Shown piece after piece: positions 20,410 to 34,600 of a DNA stretch of 64,000 bases. Origin of the DNA: Theocolax elegans (taxonomy: Eukaryota > Arthropoda > Insecta > Hymenoptera > Cerocephalidae); assembly GCA_026168455.1 (NCBI GenBank), contig CM047426.1:49175589-49239588 (forward strand), given 5' to 3'. The notes beneath the pieces were generated by a model that worked only from the letters and a program-made list of their open reading frames with translations, was not told where the DNA came from and did no database searches. The position numbers and the translations under genes were made by a program. Each line of letters opens with the position of its first letter. The first letter of the stretch is position 1.

Positions 20410-20850
20410 ATGTTACCTTCAGTTATAACTGATCGAGATAAACAAATAAATAATCGTTTTAGATAATCGAGGTTAAACAATTTAAAAAAGTAATTAAGCA
20501 GCTATAAAAAAGTTAACACTATTATTAATTAAATCGTGTGATTCCGCGATCACTTTCATTAAATAAAATTCATTTTTTCGAAAATCCAAGAGAGATATAA
20601 GAAGAGTTAAAAAATAAAAAGTTTGCCTGTACGGACGTACGGACGGACGCACTCAATTAAACTTTAAAACCATTAAAAAATTAATTAAATACCTATAAAA
20701 AAGTCAAACACTATGTCTAATTATTCCTTTGGGTGCCGCGATCCTATTGAATAAAAAAAAATTAATTTTTACAAACTATTTAAAAAAATATAACATAATC
20801 TATACTTAAATCGTCATTTTGACAGTATAAAATTTTAATATAATGTGGAT
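20410..20850. repeat. 420-bp block, copy 2 of a direct repeat
   Basis: Second copy of 18906-19330, again directly after a satellite block. It leads into the right arm. Confidence 0.85.
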
Positions 20851-21940
20851 ATGTATGATCAATATTTAATTATTTGGTTGATTTTTTTTTAATATATATA
20901 TATTTCTTTTTAAGTATTCAATTGTTTGAGACGACTTTTTAATTTAAGGCTATTCTAATTATTCCGTTCGTCCAATAGGTGGCGTGTATAAAATTTTCTA
21001 TTTTTCCAGTTCTTCTCGCAAATTTTGAAAAATGTATATTATGCGAAAATGTATCTTCCGTTCAGCGTATTTCAATGATAGCGATTGAAACAATATTTAA
21101 GTTAGTGACTAATAAGTGTAATGAATAAATATATGCGAGTGAAAAAATTGCGATCAACTGCGTAAGAATAGTATATAATTAAATCTCCAAATATTAAATG
21201 CTTCTGTAGTACTTAATTGACAAAAGGAATTCCCCAATATAGACATTCTATTTCGAATTAATTAAAAACAAAATATAATTCATTTTTAGTTCATGAAATT
21301 CGCATTTAAAAAATACCAGATTGAATAATAAAATTTGCTGACTTATATAATAAAATTACTATCAAATATAACATAATCTATACTAATCGTATTGACAGTA
21401 TAAAATTTTAATATAATGTGGATATGTATGATCAATATTTAATTATTTGGTTGATTTTTTTTTAATATATATATATTTCTTTTAAGTATTCAATTGTTTG
21501 AGACGACTTTTTAATTTAAGGCTATTCTAATTATTCCGTTCGTCCAATAGGTGGCGTGTATAAAATTTTCTATTTTTCCAGTTCTTCTCGCAAATTTTGA
21601 AAAATGTATATTATGCGAAAATGTATCTTCCGTTCAGCGTATTTCAATGATAGCGATTGAAACAATATTTAAGTTAGTGACTAATAAGTGTAATGAATAA
21701 ATATATGCGAGTGAAAAAATTGCGATCAACTGCGTAAGAATAGTATATAATTAAATCTCCAAATATTAAATGCTTCTGTAGTACTTAATTGACAAAAGGA
21801 ATTCCCCAATATAGACATTCTATTTCGAATTAATTAAAAACAAAATATAATTCATTTTTAGTTCATGAATTCGCATTTAAAAAATACCAGATTGAATAAT
21901 AAAATTTGCTGACTTATATAATAAAAATTACTATATTGAA
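20788..21940. repeat. ~575-bp tandem duplication in the right arm
   Basis: The sequence starting ATATAACATAATCTATAC at 20788 starts again at 21367 and stays nearly identical to about 21900. The duplication includes part of the inverted arm, so the right arm is longer than the left. The near identity suggests a recent event. Confidence 0.9.
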
Positions 21941-22518
21941 TATCAAAAATTACGATATTGGATATTAAAAGATATTATATCTAAATTTTACTATATAACA
22001 TAGCAAAAATTATTATATTGCTGAGATGTCACACTTTTCCTATACAATATAGTAATTTTTAATATAGATTATTTTAATATTTATTATAATATTTTTCTCA
22101 GTGTATAAAAAGTGCTATTACCAAATTAATTATTTGAAAATTATTTAGTAATTAATAATTACTAAAATAATTATTTGCAAAGGATGTATACATATCACAT
22201 GACAATAAAAAATCAATAATAATTCCTTTATGAAAATTGCTATTGCAATAATAATTAAACTCTATTTCATACAAAAGTAATTATTTTTATATTTTTATAG
22301 ATAATTTCTATTTTTTTAATATCATCATTTTAATTCATCGTTTAATAATAATAATCATTAATTATTATACATATGATAATAAATCTATATGGGTACATTT
22401 TAATAAATAATAATTGAATGTAGTTAAATAATAAAATATTTTTTAGTTTAATTTAATATTATCTATTATAAAATGATTTTTCATCGAGCGATCGTGAGCG
22501 AGGGTGGATTTTAGCTAG
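20903..22518 (-). repeat. Right arm of the foldback element
   Basis: Inverted counterpart of 17042-18115, enlarged by the ~575-bp tandem duplication. The arm ends with GGATTTTAGCTAG at 22518; the next bases already resemble a satellite monomer. Confidence 0.88.
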
Positions 22519-25500
22519 GTCATCCAGGTAATCGCGGCATCATCTACTTCATAGCTTATATAAAATTAAAAAAAAAATTAATTTCTTCCTGTAGATGATG
22601 TCCAGGTCGGTAATGTTACCTCCAGGTCATCGGGGAAATATCTACTGAAAGACCTATTGTGTAAAAAAAAAAAAAAATTTTTCTTCCTGTATAAGATGTT
22701 TAGGTCCCTACTGTTACCCATAGGTCGACGGGGAATCATCTACTAGAAGATCTATTACGCAACCAAGAAAAAAATTTTTCTTTCTGTAGATGTTTAGGTC
22801 CCTACTGTTACCCATAGATCGACGGGGCATCATCTACTGGGGGGCCTATTACGAAACCAAAAAAAAAAATTTGCTTCCTGTAGAAGATGGCCAAGTCGGT
22901 AATGTTACCTCCAGGTCATCGGGGTAATATCTACTGAAAGACCTATTACGTAAAAAAAAAAAAAAATTTTTCTTCCTGTAGACGATGTTTAGGTTCCTAC
23001 TGTTACCCATGGGTCGACGGGACATCATTTACTGGAAGGTCTATTACGACACCAAAAAAAAAATTTTTTCTTCCTGTAGAAGATGTTTAGGTCCCTACGG
23101 TTACCCATAGGTCGACGGGGCATCATCTACTGGAAGGCTTATTACGAAACCAAAAAAAAAATTCTTCTTCCTGTAGACGATGTTTAGGTCCCTACTGTTA
23201 CCCATAGGTCGACGGGGCATCATCTACTGGAAGTCCTATTACGAAACCAAAAAAAAAAATTTGCTTCCAGTAGAAGATGGCCAGGTCGGTAATGTTGCCT
23301 CCAGGTCATCGGGGTAATATCTACTGAAAGACCTATTATGTAAAAAAAAAAAAATTTTTCTTCCTGTAGACGATGTTTAGGTTCCTACTGTTACCCATGG
23401 GTCGACGGGACATCATTTACTGGACGGCCTATTGCGAAACCAAAAAAAAAATTTTTTCATCCTGTAGAAGATGTTTAGGTCCCTACTGTTACCCATAGGT
23501 CGACGGGGCATCATCTTCGGAGGGCTTATTACGAAACCAAAAAAAAAAATTTTTCTTCCTGTAGAAGATGTTTAGGGCCCTACTGTTACCCATAGATCGA
23601 CGGGGCATCATCTACTGGAAGGCCTATTACGACACCAAAAAAAAAATTTTTTCTTCCTGTAGAAGATGTTTAGGTCCCTACTGTTACCCATAGATCGACG
23701 GGGCATCATCTACTGGGGGGCCTATTACGAAACCAAAAAAAAAATTTTTCTTCCTGTAGAAGATGCTTAGGTCCCTACTGTTACCCTTAGGTCGATGGAC
23801 ATCATCTACTGGAAGGCCTATTACGAAACCAAAAAAAAAAATTTTTCTTCCTGTAGAAGATGTTTGGGTCCCTACTGTTACCCATAGATCGACGGGGCAT
23901 CATCTACTGGGGGGCCTATTACGAAACCAAAAAAAAAAATTTTCTTCCTGTAGAAGATGCTTAGGTCCCTACTGTTACCCTTAGGTCGATGGACATCATC
24001 TACTGGGAGGCCTATTACGAAACCAAAAAAAAATTTTCTTCCTGTAGAAGATGTTTAGGTCCCTACTGTTACCCATAGGTCGACGGGGAATCATCTACTG
24101 GAAGATCTATTACGCAACCAAGAAAAAAATTTTTCTTTCTATAGATGTTTAGGTCCCTACTATTACCCATAGATCGACGGGGCATCATCTACTGGGGGGC
24201 CTATTACGAAACCAAAAAAAAATTTTTCTTACTGTAGATGATGTTTAGAACCCTACTGTTACCCATAGATCGACGGGGCATCATCTACTGGGGGGCCTTT
24301 TACGAAACCAAAAAAAAAATTTTTCTTCTTGTAGAAGATGTTTAGGTCCATAATGTTACCCATAGATCGACGGGGTATCATCTACTGGGGGCCTATTACG
24401 AAACCAAAAAAAAAAATTTGCTTCCTGTAGAAGATGGCCAAGTCAGTAATGTTACCTCCAGGTCATCGGGGTAATATCTACTGAAAGACCTATTACGTAA
24501 AAAACAAAAAAAAATTTTTTTCCTGTAGACGATGTTTAGGACCCTACTGTTACCCATAGATCGACGGGGCATCATCTACTGGAAGGCCTATTACGGAACC
24601 AAAAAAAAATTTTCTTCCTGTACAAGATGTTTAGGTCCCTACTGTTACCCATAGGTCGACGGGGAATCATCTACTGGAAGATCTATTACGCAACCAAGAA
24701 AAAAATTTTTCTTTCTGTAGATGTTTAGGTCCCTACTGTTACCCATAGATCGACGGGGCATCATCTACTGGGGGGCCTATTACGAAACCAAAAAAAAATT
24801 TTTCTTACTGTAGATGATGTTTAGGACCCTACTGTTACCCATAGATCGACGGGGCATCATCTACTGGGGGGCCTATTACGAAACCAAAAAAAAAATTTTT
24901 CTTCTTGTAGAAGATGTTTAGGTCCATAATGTTACCCATAGATCGACGGGGTATCATCTACTGGGGGGCCTATTACGAAACCAAAAAAAAAAATTTGCTT
25001 CCTGTAGAAGATGGCCAAGTCGGTAATGTTACCTCCAGGTCATCGGGGTAATATCTACTGAAAGACCTATTACGTAAAAAACAAAAAAAAATTTTTTTCC
25101 TGTAGACGATGTTTAGGTTCCTACTGTTACCCATAGGTCGACGGGGCATCATCTACTGGAGGGCTTATTACGAAACCAAAAAAAATTTTTCTTCCTGTAG
25201 ACGATGTTTAGATCCCTACTGTTACCCATAGGTCGACGGGGCATCATCTACTGGAAGGCCTATTACGAAACCAAAAAAAAAATTTTTCTTCCTGTAGAAG
25301 ATGTTTAGGTCCCTACTGCTACCCATAGATTGACGGTGCATCATCTACTGGGAGGCATATTAAGAAACCAAAAAAAAAAAATTTGCTTCCTGTAGAAGAT
25401 GGCCAGGTCGGTAATGTTACCTCCAGGTCATCGGGGTAATATCTACTGAAAGACCTATTATGTAAAAAAAAAAAAATTTTTCTTCCTGTAGACGATGTTT

Positions 25501-28500
25501 AGGTTCCTACTGTTACCCATGGGTCGACGGGGAATCATCTATTGGGGGGCCTATTACGAAACCAAAAAAAAAATTTTTCTTCCTGTAGAAGATGCTAAGG
25601 TCCCTACTGTTACCCATAGATCGACGGGGCATCATCTACTGGGGGGCCTATTACGAAACCAAAAAAAAAATTTTTCTTCCTGTAGAAGATGCTTAGGTCC
25701 CTACTGTTACCCTTAGGTCGATGGACATCATTTACTGGACGGCCTATTACGAAACCAAAAAAAAAATTTTTTCATCCTGTAGAAGATGTTTAGGTCCCTA
25801 CTGTTACCCATAGGTCGACGGGGCATCATCTTTGGAGGGCTTATTACGAAACCAAAAAAAATTTTTCTTCCTGTAGAAGATGTTTAGGGCCCTACTGTTA
25901 CCCATAGATCGACGGGGCATCATCTACTGGAAGGCCTATTACGACACCAAAAAAAAAAATTTTTTCTTCCTGTAGAAGATGTTTAGGTCCCTACTGTTAC
26001 CCATAGATCGACGGGGCATCATCTACTGGGGGGCCTATTACGAAACCAAAAAAAAAATTTTTCTTCCTGTAGAAGATGCTTAGGTCCCTACTGTTACCCT
26101 TAGGTCGATGGACATCATCTACTGGAAGGCCTATTACGAAACCAAAAAAAAAAATTTTTCTTCCTGTAGAAGATGTTTGGGTCCCTACTGTTACCCATAG
26201 GTCGACGGGGCATCATCTACTGGAAGGCCTATTACGAAACCGAAAAAAAAATTTTACTTCCTGTAGAAGTTGTTTAGGTCCCTACTGTTACCCATAGGTC
26301 GAAACATCATCTACTGGAAGGCCTATTACGAAACCAAAAAAAAAAAATTTTCTTCCTGTAGAAGATGTTTAGGTCCCTACTGTTACCCATAGATCGACGG
26401 GGCATCATCTACTGGGGGGCCTATTACGAAACCAAAAAAAAAAATTTTCTTCCTGTAGAAGATGCTTAGGTCCCTACTGTTACCCTTAGGTCGATGGACA
26501 TCATCTACTGGGAGGCCTATTACGAAACCAAAAAAAAATTTTCTTCCTGTAGAAGATGTTTAGGTCCCTACTGTTACCCATAGGTCGACGGGGAATCATC
26601 TACTGGAAGATCTATTACGCAACCAAGAAAAAAATTTTTCTTTCTATAGATGTTTAGGTCCCTACTGTTACCCATAGATCGACGGGGCATCATCTACTGG
26701 AGGGCCTATTACGAAACCAAAAAAAAATTTTTCTTACTGTAGATGATGTTTAGAACCCTACTGTTACCCATAGATCGACGGGGCATCATCTACTGGGGGG
26801 CCTTTTACGAAACCAAAAAAAAAATTTTTCTTCTTGTAGAAGATGTTTAGGTCCATAATGTTACCCATAGATCGACGGGGTATCATCTACTGGGGGGCCT
26901 ATTACGAAACCAAAAAAAAAAAATTTGCTTCCAGTAGAAGATGGCCAAGTAAGTAATGTTACCTCCAGGTCATCGGGGTAATATCTACTGAAAGACCTAT
27001 TACGTAAAAAACAAAAAAAAATTTTTTTCCTGTAGACGATGTTTAGGACCCTACTGTTACCCATAGATCGACGGGGCATCATATACTGGAAGGCCTATTA
27101 CGGAACCAAAAAAAAATTTTCTTCCTGTACAAGATGTTTAGGTCCCTACTGTTACCCATAGGTCGACGGGGAATCATCTACTGGAAGATCTATTACGCAA
27201 CCAAGAAAAAAATTTTTCTTTCTGTAGATGTTTAGGTCCCTACTGTTACCCATAGATCGACGGGGCATCATCTACTGGGGGGCCTATTACGAAACCAAAA
27301 AAAAATTTTTCTTACTGTAGATGATGTTTAGGACCCTACTGTTACCCATAGATCGACGGGGCATCATCTACTGGGGGGCCTATTACGAAACCAAAAAAAA
27401 AATTTTTCTTCTTGTAGAAGATGTTTAGGTCCATAATGTTACCCATAGATCGACGGGGTATCATCTACTGGGGGGCCTATTACGAAACCAAAAAAAAAAA
27501 TTTGCTTCCTGTAGAAGATGGCCAAGTCGGTAATGTTACCTCCAGGTCATCGGGGTAATATCTACTGAAAGACCTATTACGTAAAAAACAAAAAAAAATT
27601 TTTTTCCTGTAGACGATGTTTAGGTTCCTACTGTTACCCATAGGTCGACGGGGCATCATCTACTGGAGGGCTTATTACGAAACCAAAAAAAATTTTTCTT
27701 CCTGTAGACGATGTTTAGATCCCTACTGTTACCCATAGGTCGACGGGGCATCATCTACTGGAAGGCCTATTACGAAACCAAAAAAAAAATTTTTCTTCCT
27801 GTAGAAGATGTTTAGGTCCCTACTGCTACCCATAGATCGACGGGGTATCATCTACTGGGGGGCCTATTACGAAACCAAAAAAAAAAAATTTGCTTCCTGT
27901 AGAAGATGGCCAAGTCGGTAATGTTACCTCCAGGTCATCGGGGTAATATCTACTGAAAGACCTATTACGTAAAAAACAAAAAAAAATTTTTTTCCTGTAG
28001 ACGATGTTTAGGTTCCTACTGTTACCCATAGGTCGACGGGGCATCATCTACTGGAGGGCTTATTACGAAACCAAAAAAAATTTTTTTCCTGTAGACGATG
28101 TTTAGGACCCTACTGTTACCCATAGATCGACGGGGCATCATATACTGGAAGGCCTATTACGGAACCAAAAAAAAATTTTCTTCCTGTACAAGATGTTTAG
28201 GTCCCTACTGTTACCCATAGGTCGACGGGGAATCATCTACTGGAAGATCTATTACGCAACCAAGAAAAAAATTTTTCTTTCTGTAGATGTTTAGGTTCCT
28301 ACTGTTACCCATGGGTCGACGGGGAATCATCTATTGGGGGGCCTATTACGAAACCAAAAAAAAAATTTTTCTTCCTGTAGAAGATGCTAAGGTCCCTACT
28401 GTTACCCATAGATCGACGGGGCATCATCTACTGGGGGGCCTATTACGAAACCAAAAAAAAAATTTTTCTTCCTGTAGAAGATGCTTAGGTCCCTACTGTT

Positions 28501-28600
28501 ACCCTTAGGTCGATGGACATCATTTACTGGACGGCCTATTACGAAACCAAAAAAAAAATTTTTTCATCCTGTAGAAGATGTTTAGGTCCCTACTGTTACC
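22519..28600. repeat. Array domain I: common monomer mixed with GATGGCC type
   Basis: Common monomers alternate with a second type beginning GATGGCCAGGTCGGTAATG, with TTACCTCCAGGTCATCGGGG and AATATCTACTGAAAGACC, which resembles the repeats in the foldback element. Duplicated segments are visible: 23763-23984 recurs at 26076-26297 (2313 bp apart) and 25495-25716 at 28287-28508 (2792 bp apart). Confidence 0.9.
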
Positions 28601-31600
28601 CATAGGTCGACGGGGCATCATCTTTGGAGGGCTTATTACGAAACCAAAAAAAATTTTTCTTCGTGTAGACGATGTTTAGGTCCCTACTGTTACCCATAGG
28701 TCGACGGGGCATCATCTACTGGAAGGCCTATTACGAAACCAAAAAAAAATTTTTTCTTCCTGTAGAAGATGTTTAGGTCCCTACTGTTACCCATAGGTCG
28801 ACGGGGCATCATCTACTGGAAGGCCTATTACGAAACCAAAAAAAAAAATTTTTCTTCCTGTAGAAGATGTTTAGGGCCCTACTGTTACCCATAGATCGAC
28901 GGGGCATCATCTACTGGAAGGCCTATTACGAAACCACAAAAAAAATTTTACTTCCTGTAGAAGATGTTTAGGTCCCTACTGCTACCCATAGATTGACGGG
29001 GCATCATCTAGTGGGGGGCCTATTACGAAACCAAAAAAAAATTTTCTTCCTGTAGAAGATGTTTAGGTCCCTACTGGTACCCATAGGTCAACGGGGCATC
29101 ATCTACTGGAAGGCCTATTACGAAACCAAAAAAAAAATTTTTCTTCCTGTAGAAGATATTTAGGTCCCTACTGTTACCTATAGATCGACGGGGCATCATC
29201 TACTGGGGGGCCTATTACGAAACCAAAAAAAAAATTTTTCTGCCTGTAGAAGATGTTTAGGTCCTTACTGTTACCCATAGATCGACGGGGCATCATCTAC
29301 TGGGGGGCCTATTACGAAACCAAAAAAAAAATTTTTCTTCCTGTAGAAGATGTTTAGGTCCCTAATGTTACCCATAGATCGACGGGGCATCATCTACTGG
29401 GGGGCCTATTACGAAACCAAAAAAAAAATTTTTCTTCTTGTAGAAGATGTTTAGGTCCTTACTGTTACCCATAGATCGACGGGGCATCATCTACTGGAAG
29501 GCCTATTACGAAACCAAAAAAAAAATTTTTCTTCCTGTAGAAGATGTTTAGGTCCCTACTGTTACCCATAGGTCGACGGGGCATCATCTTTGGAGGGCTT
29601 ATTACGAAACCAAAAAAAATTTTTCTTCGTGTAGACGATGTTTAGGTCCCTACTGTTACCCATAGGTCGACGGGGCATCATCTACTGGAAGGCCTATTAC
29701 GAAACCAAAAAAAAAATTTTTTCTTCCTGTAGAAGACGTTTAGGTCCCTACTGTTACCCATAGGTCGACGGGGCATCATCTACTGGAAGGCCTATTACGA
29801 AACCAAAAAAAAAATTTTTCTTCCTGTTGAAGATGTTTAGGGCCCTACTGTTACCCATAGATCGACGGGGCATCATCTACTGGAAGGCCTATTACGAAAC
29901 CACAAAAAAAATTTTACTTCCTGTAGAAGATGTTTAGGTCCCTACTGCTACCCATAGATTGACGGGGCATCATCTAGTGGGGGGCCTATTACGAAACCAA
30001 AAAAAAATTTTCTTCCTGTAGAAGATGTTTAGGTCCCTACTGTTACCCATAGGTCAACGGGGCATCATCTACTGGAAGGCCTATTACGAAACCAAAAAAA
30101 AATTTTTCTTCCTGTAGAAGATATTTAGGTCCCTACTGTTACCCATAGATCAACGGGGCATCATCTACTGAGGGGCCTATTACGAAACCAAAAAAAAAAT
30201 TTTTCTTCCTGTAGAAGATGTTTAGGTCCTTACTGTTACCCATAGATCGACGGGGCATCATCTACTGGAAGGCCTATTACGAAACCAAAAAAATAATTTT
30301 TCTTCCTGTAGAAGATGTTTAGGTCCCTACTGCTACCCATAGGTCGACGGGGAATCATCTACTGGAAGATCTATTACGCAACCAAGAAAAAAATTTTCTT
30401 TCTGTAGATGTTTAGGTCCCTACTGTTACCCATAGATCGACGGGGCATCATCTACTGGGAGGCCTATTACGAAACCAAAAAAAAAATTTTCTTCCTGTAG
30501 AAGATGTTTAGGTCCCTAATGTTACCCATAGGTCGACGGGGAATCATCTACTGGAAGATCTATTACGCAACCAAGAAAAAAATTTTTCTTTCTGTAGATG
30601 TTTAGGTCCCTACTGTTACCCATAGATCGACGGGGCATCATCTACTGGGGGGCCTATTACGAAACCAAAAAAAAATTTTTCTTTCTGTAGATGTTTAGGT
30701 CCCTACTGTTACCCATAGATCGACGGGGCATCATCTACTGGGGGGCCTATTACGAAACCAAAAAAAAATTTTTCTTACTGTAGATGATGTTTAGGACCCT
30801 ACTGTTACCCATAGATCGACGGGGCATCATCTACTGGGGGGCCTATTACGAAACCAAAAAAAAAATTTTTCTTCCTGTAGAAGATATTTAGGTCCCTACT
30901 GTTACCCATAGATCGACGGGGCATCATCTACTGGGGGGCCTATTACGAAACCAAAAAAAAATTTTTCTTCTTGTAGAAGATGTTTAGGTCCCTAATGTTA
31001 CCCATAGATCGACGGGGCATCATCTACTGGGGGCCTATTACGAAACCAAAAAAAAAATTTTTTCTTCCTGTAGAAGACGTTTAGGTCCCTACTGTTACCC
31101 ATAGGTCGACGGAGCATCATCTACTGGAAGGCCTATTACGAAACCAAAAAAAAAATTTTTCTTCCTGTTGAAGATGTTTAGGGCCCTACTGTTACCCATA
31201 GATCGACGGGGCATCATCTACTGGAAGGCCTATTACGAAACCACAAAAAAAATTTTACTTCCTGTAGAAGATGTTTAGGTCCCTACTGCTACCCATAGAT
31301 TGACGGGGCATCATCTAGTGGGGGGCCTATTACGAAACCAAAAAAAAATTTTCTTCCTGTAGAAGATGTTTAGGTCCCTACTGTTACCCATAGGTCAACG
31401 GGGCATCATCTACTGGAAGGCCTATTACGAAACCAAAAAAAAAATTTTTCTTCCTGTAGAAGATATTTAGGTCCCTACTGTTACCCATAGATCAACGGGG
31501 CATCATCTACTGAGGGGCCTATTACGAAACCAAAAAAAAAATTTTTCTTCCTGTAGAAGATGTTTAGGTCCTTACTGTTACCCATAGATCGACGGGGCAT

Positions 31601-34600
31601 CATCTACTGGAAGGCCTATTACGAAACCAAAAAAATAATTTTTCTTCCTGTAGAAGATGTTTAGGTCCCTACTGCTACCCATAGGTCGACGGGGAATCAT
31701 CTACTGGTAGATCTATTACGCAACCAAGAAAAAAATTTTTCTTTCTGTAGATGTTTAGGTCCCTACTGTTACCCATAGATCGACGGGGCATCATCTACTG
31801 GGAGGCCTATTACGAAACCAAAAAAAAAATTTTCTTCCTGTAGAAGATGTTTAGGTCCCTAATGTTACCCATAGGTCGACGGGGAATCATCTACTGGAAG
31901 ATCTATTACGCAACCAAGAAAAAAATTTTTCTTTCTGTAGATGTTTAGGTCCCTACTGTTACCCATAGATCGACGGGGCATCATCTACTGGGGGGCCTAT
32001 TACGAAACCAAAAAAAAATTTTTCTTTCTGTAGATGTTTAGGTCCCTACTGTTACCCATAGATCGACGGGGCATCATCTACTGGGGGGCCTATTACGAAA
32101 CCAAAAAAAAATTTTTCTTACTGTAGATGATGTTTAGGACCCTACTGTTACCCATAGATCGACGGGGCATCATCTACTGGGGGGCCTATTACGAAACCAA
32201 AAAAAAATTTTTCTTCCTGTAGAAGATATTTAGGTCCCTACTGTTACCCATAGATCGACGGGGCATCATCTACTGGGGGGCCTATTACGAAACCAAAAAA
32301 AAATTTTTCTTCTTGTAGAAGATGTTTAGGTCCCTAATGTTACCCATAGATCGACGGGGCATCATCTACTGGGGGGCCTATTACGAAACCAAAAAAAAAA
32401 TTTTTTCTTCCTGTAGAAGACGTTTAGGTCCCTACTGTTACCCATAGGTCGACGGAGCATCATCTACTGGAAGGCCTATTACGAAACCAAAAAAAAAATT
32501 TTTCTTCCTGTTGAAGATGTTTAGGGCCCTACTGTTACCCATAGATCGACGGGGCATCATCTACTGGAAGGCCTATTACGAAACCACAAAAAAAATTTTA
32601 CTTCCTGTAGAAGATGTTTAGGTCCCTACTGCTACCCATAGATTGACGGGGCATCATCTAGTGGGGGGCCTATTACGAAACCAAAAAAAAATTTTCTTCC
32701 TGTAGAAGATGTTTAGGTCCCTACTGTTACCCATAGGTCAACGGGGCATCATCTACTGGAAGGCCTATTACGAAACCAAAAAAAAAATTTTTCTTCCTGT
32801 AGAAGATATTTAGGTCCCTACTGTTACCCATAGATCAACGGGGCATCATCTACTGAGGGGCCTATTACGAAACCAAAAAAAAAATTTTTCTTCCTGTAGA
32901 AGATGTTTAGGTCCTTACTGTTACCCATAGATCGACGGGGCATCATCTACTGGAAGGCCTATTACGAAACCAAAAAAATAATTTTTCTTCCTGTAGAAGA
33001 TGTTTAGGTCCCTACTGCTACCCATAGGTCGACGGGGAATCATCTACTGGTAGATCTATTACGCAACCAAGAAAAAAATTTTTCTTTCTGTAGATGTTTA
33101 GGTCCCTACTGTTACCCATAGATCGACGGGGCATCATCTACTGGGAGGCCTATTACGAAACCAAAAAAAAAATTTTCTTCCTGTAGAAGATGTTTAGGTC
33201 CCTAATGTTACCCATAGGTCGACGGGGAATCATCTACTGGAAGATCTATTACGCAACCAAGAAAAAAATTTTTCTTTCTGTAGATGTTTAGGTCCCTACT
33301 GTTACCCATAGATCGACGGGGCATCATCTACTGGGGGGCCTATTACGAAACCAAAAAAAATTTTTCTTTCTGTAGATGTTTAGGTCCCTACTGTTACCCA
33401 TAGATCGACGGGGCATCATCTACTGGGGGGCCTATTACGAAACCAAAAAAAAAATTTTTCTTCCTGTAGAAGATATTTAGGTCCCTACTGTTACCCATAG
33501 ATCGACGGGGCATCATCTACTGGGGGGCCTATTACGAAACCAAAAAAAAATTTTTCTTCTTGTAGAAGATGTTTAGGTCCCTAATGTTACCCATAGATCG
33601 ACGGGGCATCATCTACTGGGGGGCCTATTACGAAACCAAAAAAAAAATTTTTCTTCCTGTAGAAGATGTTTAGGTCCTTACTGTTACCCATAGATCGACG
33701 GGGCATCATCTACTGGAAGGCCTATTACGAAACCAAAAAAAAAATTTTTCTTCCTGTAGAAGATGTTTAGGTCCCTACTGTTACCCATAGGTCGACGGGG
33801 CATCATCTTTGGATGGCTTATTACGAAACCAAAAAAAATTTTTCTTCGTGTAGACGATGTTTAGGTCCCTACTGTTACCCATAGGTCGACGGGGCATCAT
33901 CTACTGGAAGGCCTATACGAAACCAAAAAAAAAATTTTTTCTTCCTGTAGAAGATGTTTAGGTCCCTACTGTTACCCATAGATCAACGGGGCATCATCTA
34001 CTGAGGGGCCTATTACGAAACCAAAAAAAAAATTTTTCTTCCTGTAGAAGATGTTTAGGTCCTTACTGTTACCCATAGATCGACGGGGCATCATCTACTG
34101 GGGGGCCTATTACGAAACCAAAAAAAAATTTTTCTTACTGTAGATGATGTTTAGGACCCTACTGTTACCCATAGATCGACGGGGCATCATCTACTGGGGG
34201 GCCTATTACGAAACCAAAAAAAAAATTTTTCTTCCTGTAGAAGATATTTAGGTCCCTACTGTTACCCATAGATCGACGGGGCATCATCTACTGGGGGGCC
34301 TATTACGAAACCAAAAAAAAAATTTTTCTTCCTGTAGAAGATGTTTAGGTCCCTAATGTTACCCATAGATCGACGGGGCATCATCTACTGGGGGGCCTAT
34401 TACGAAACCAAAAAAAAAATTTTTCTTCCTGTAGAAGATGTTTAGGTCCTTACTGTTACCCATAGATCGACGGGGCATCATCTACTGGAAGGCCTATTAC
34501 GAAACCAAAATAAAAATTTTTCTTCCTGTAGAAGATGTTTAGGTCCCTACTGTTACCCATAGGTCGACGGGGCATCATCTTTGGAGGGCTTATTACGAAA

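Larger units (their letters stand above)
17042..22518. mobile_element. Foldback-type element with satellite-like core
   Basis: Two long inverted arms, 17042-18115 and about 20903-22518, begin and end with CTAGCTAAAATCC and its reverse complement GGATTTTAGCTAG. Between them lie two blocks of ~97-bp tandem repeats and a duplicated 420-bp unique block. No ORF with transposase features is present, so the element is non-autonomous. The right end abuts the main satellite array directly, while the left end abuts the mariner relic. No target-site duplication was recognised. Long inverted arms around tandem repeats are typical of foldback elements. Confidence 0.78.
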
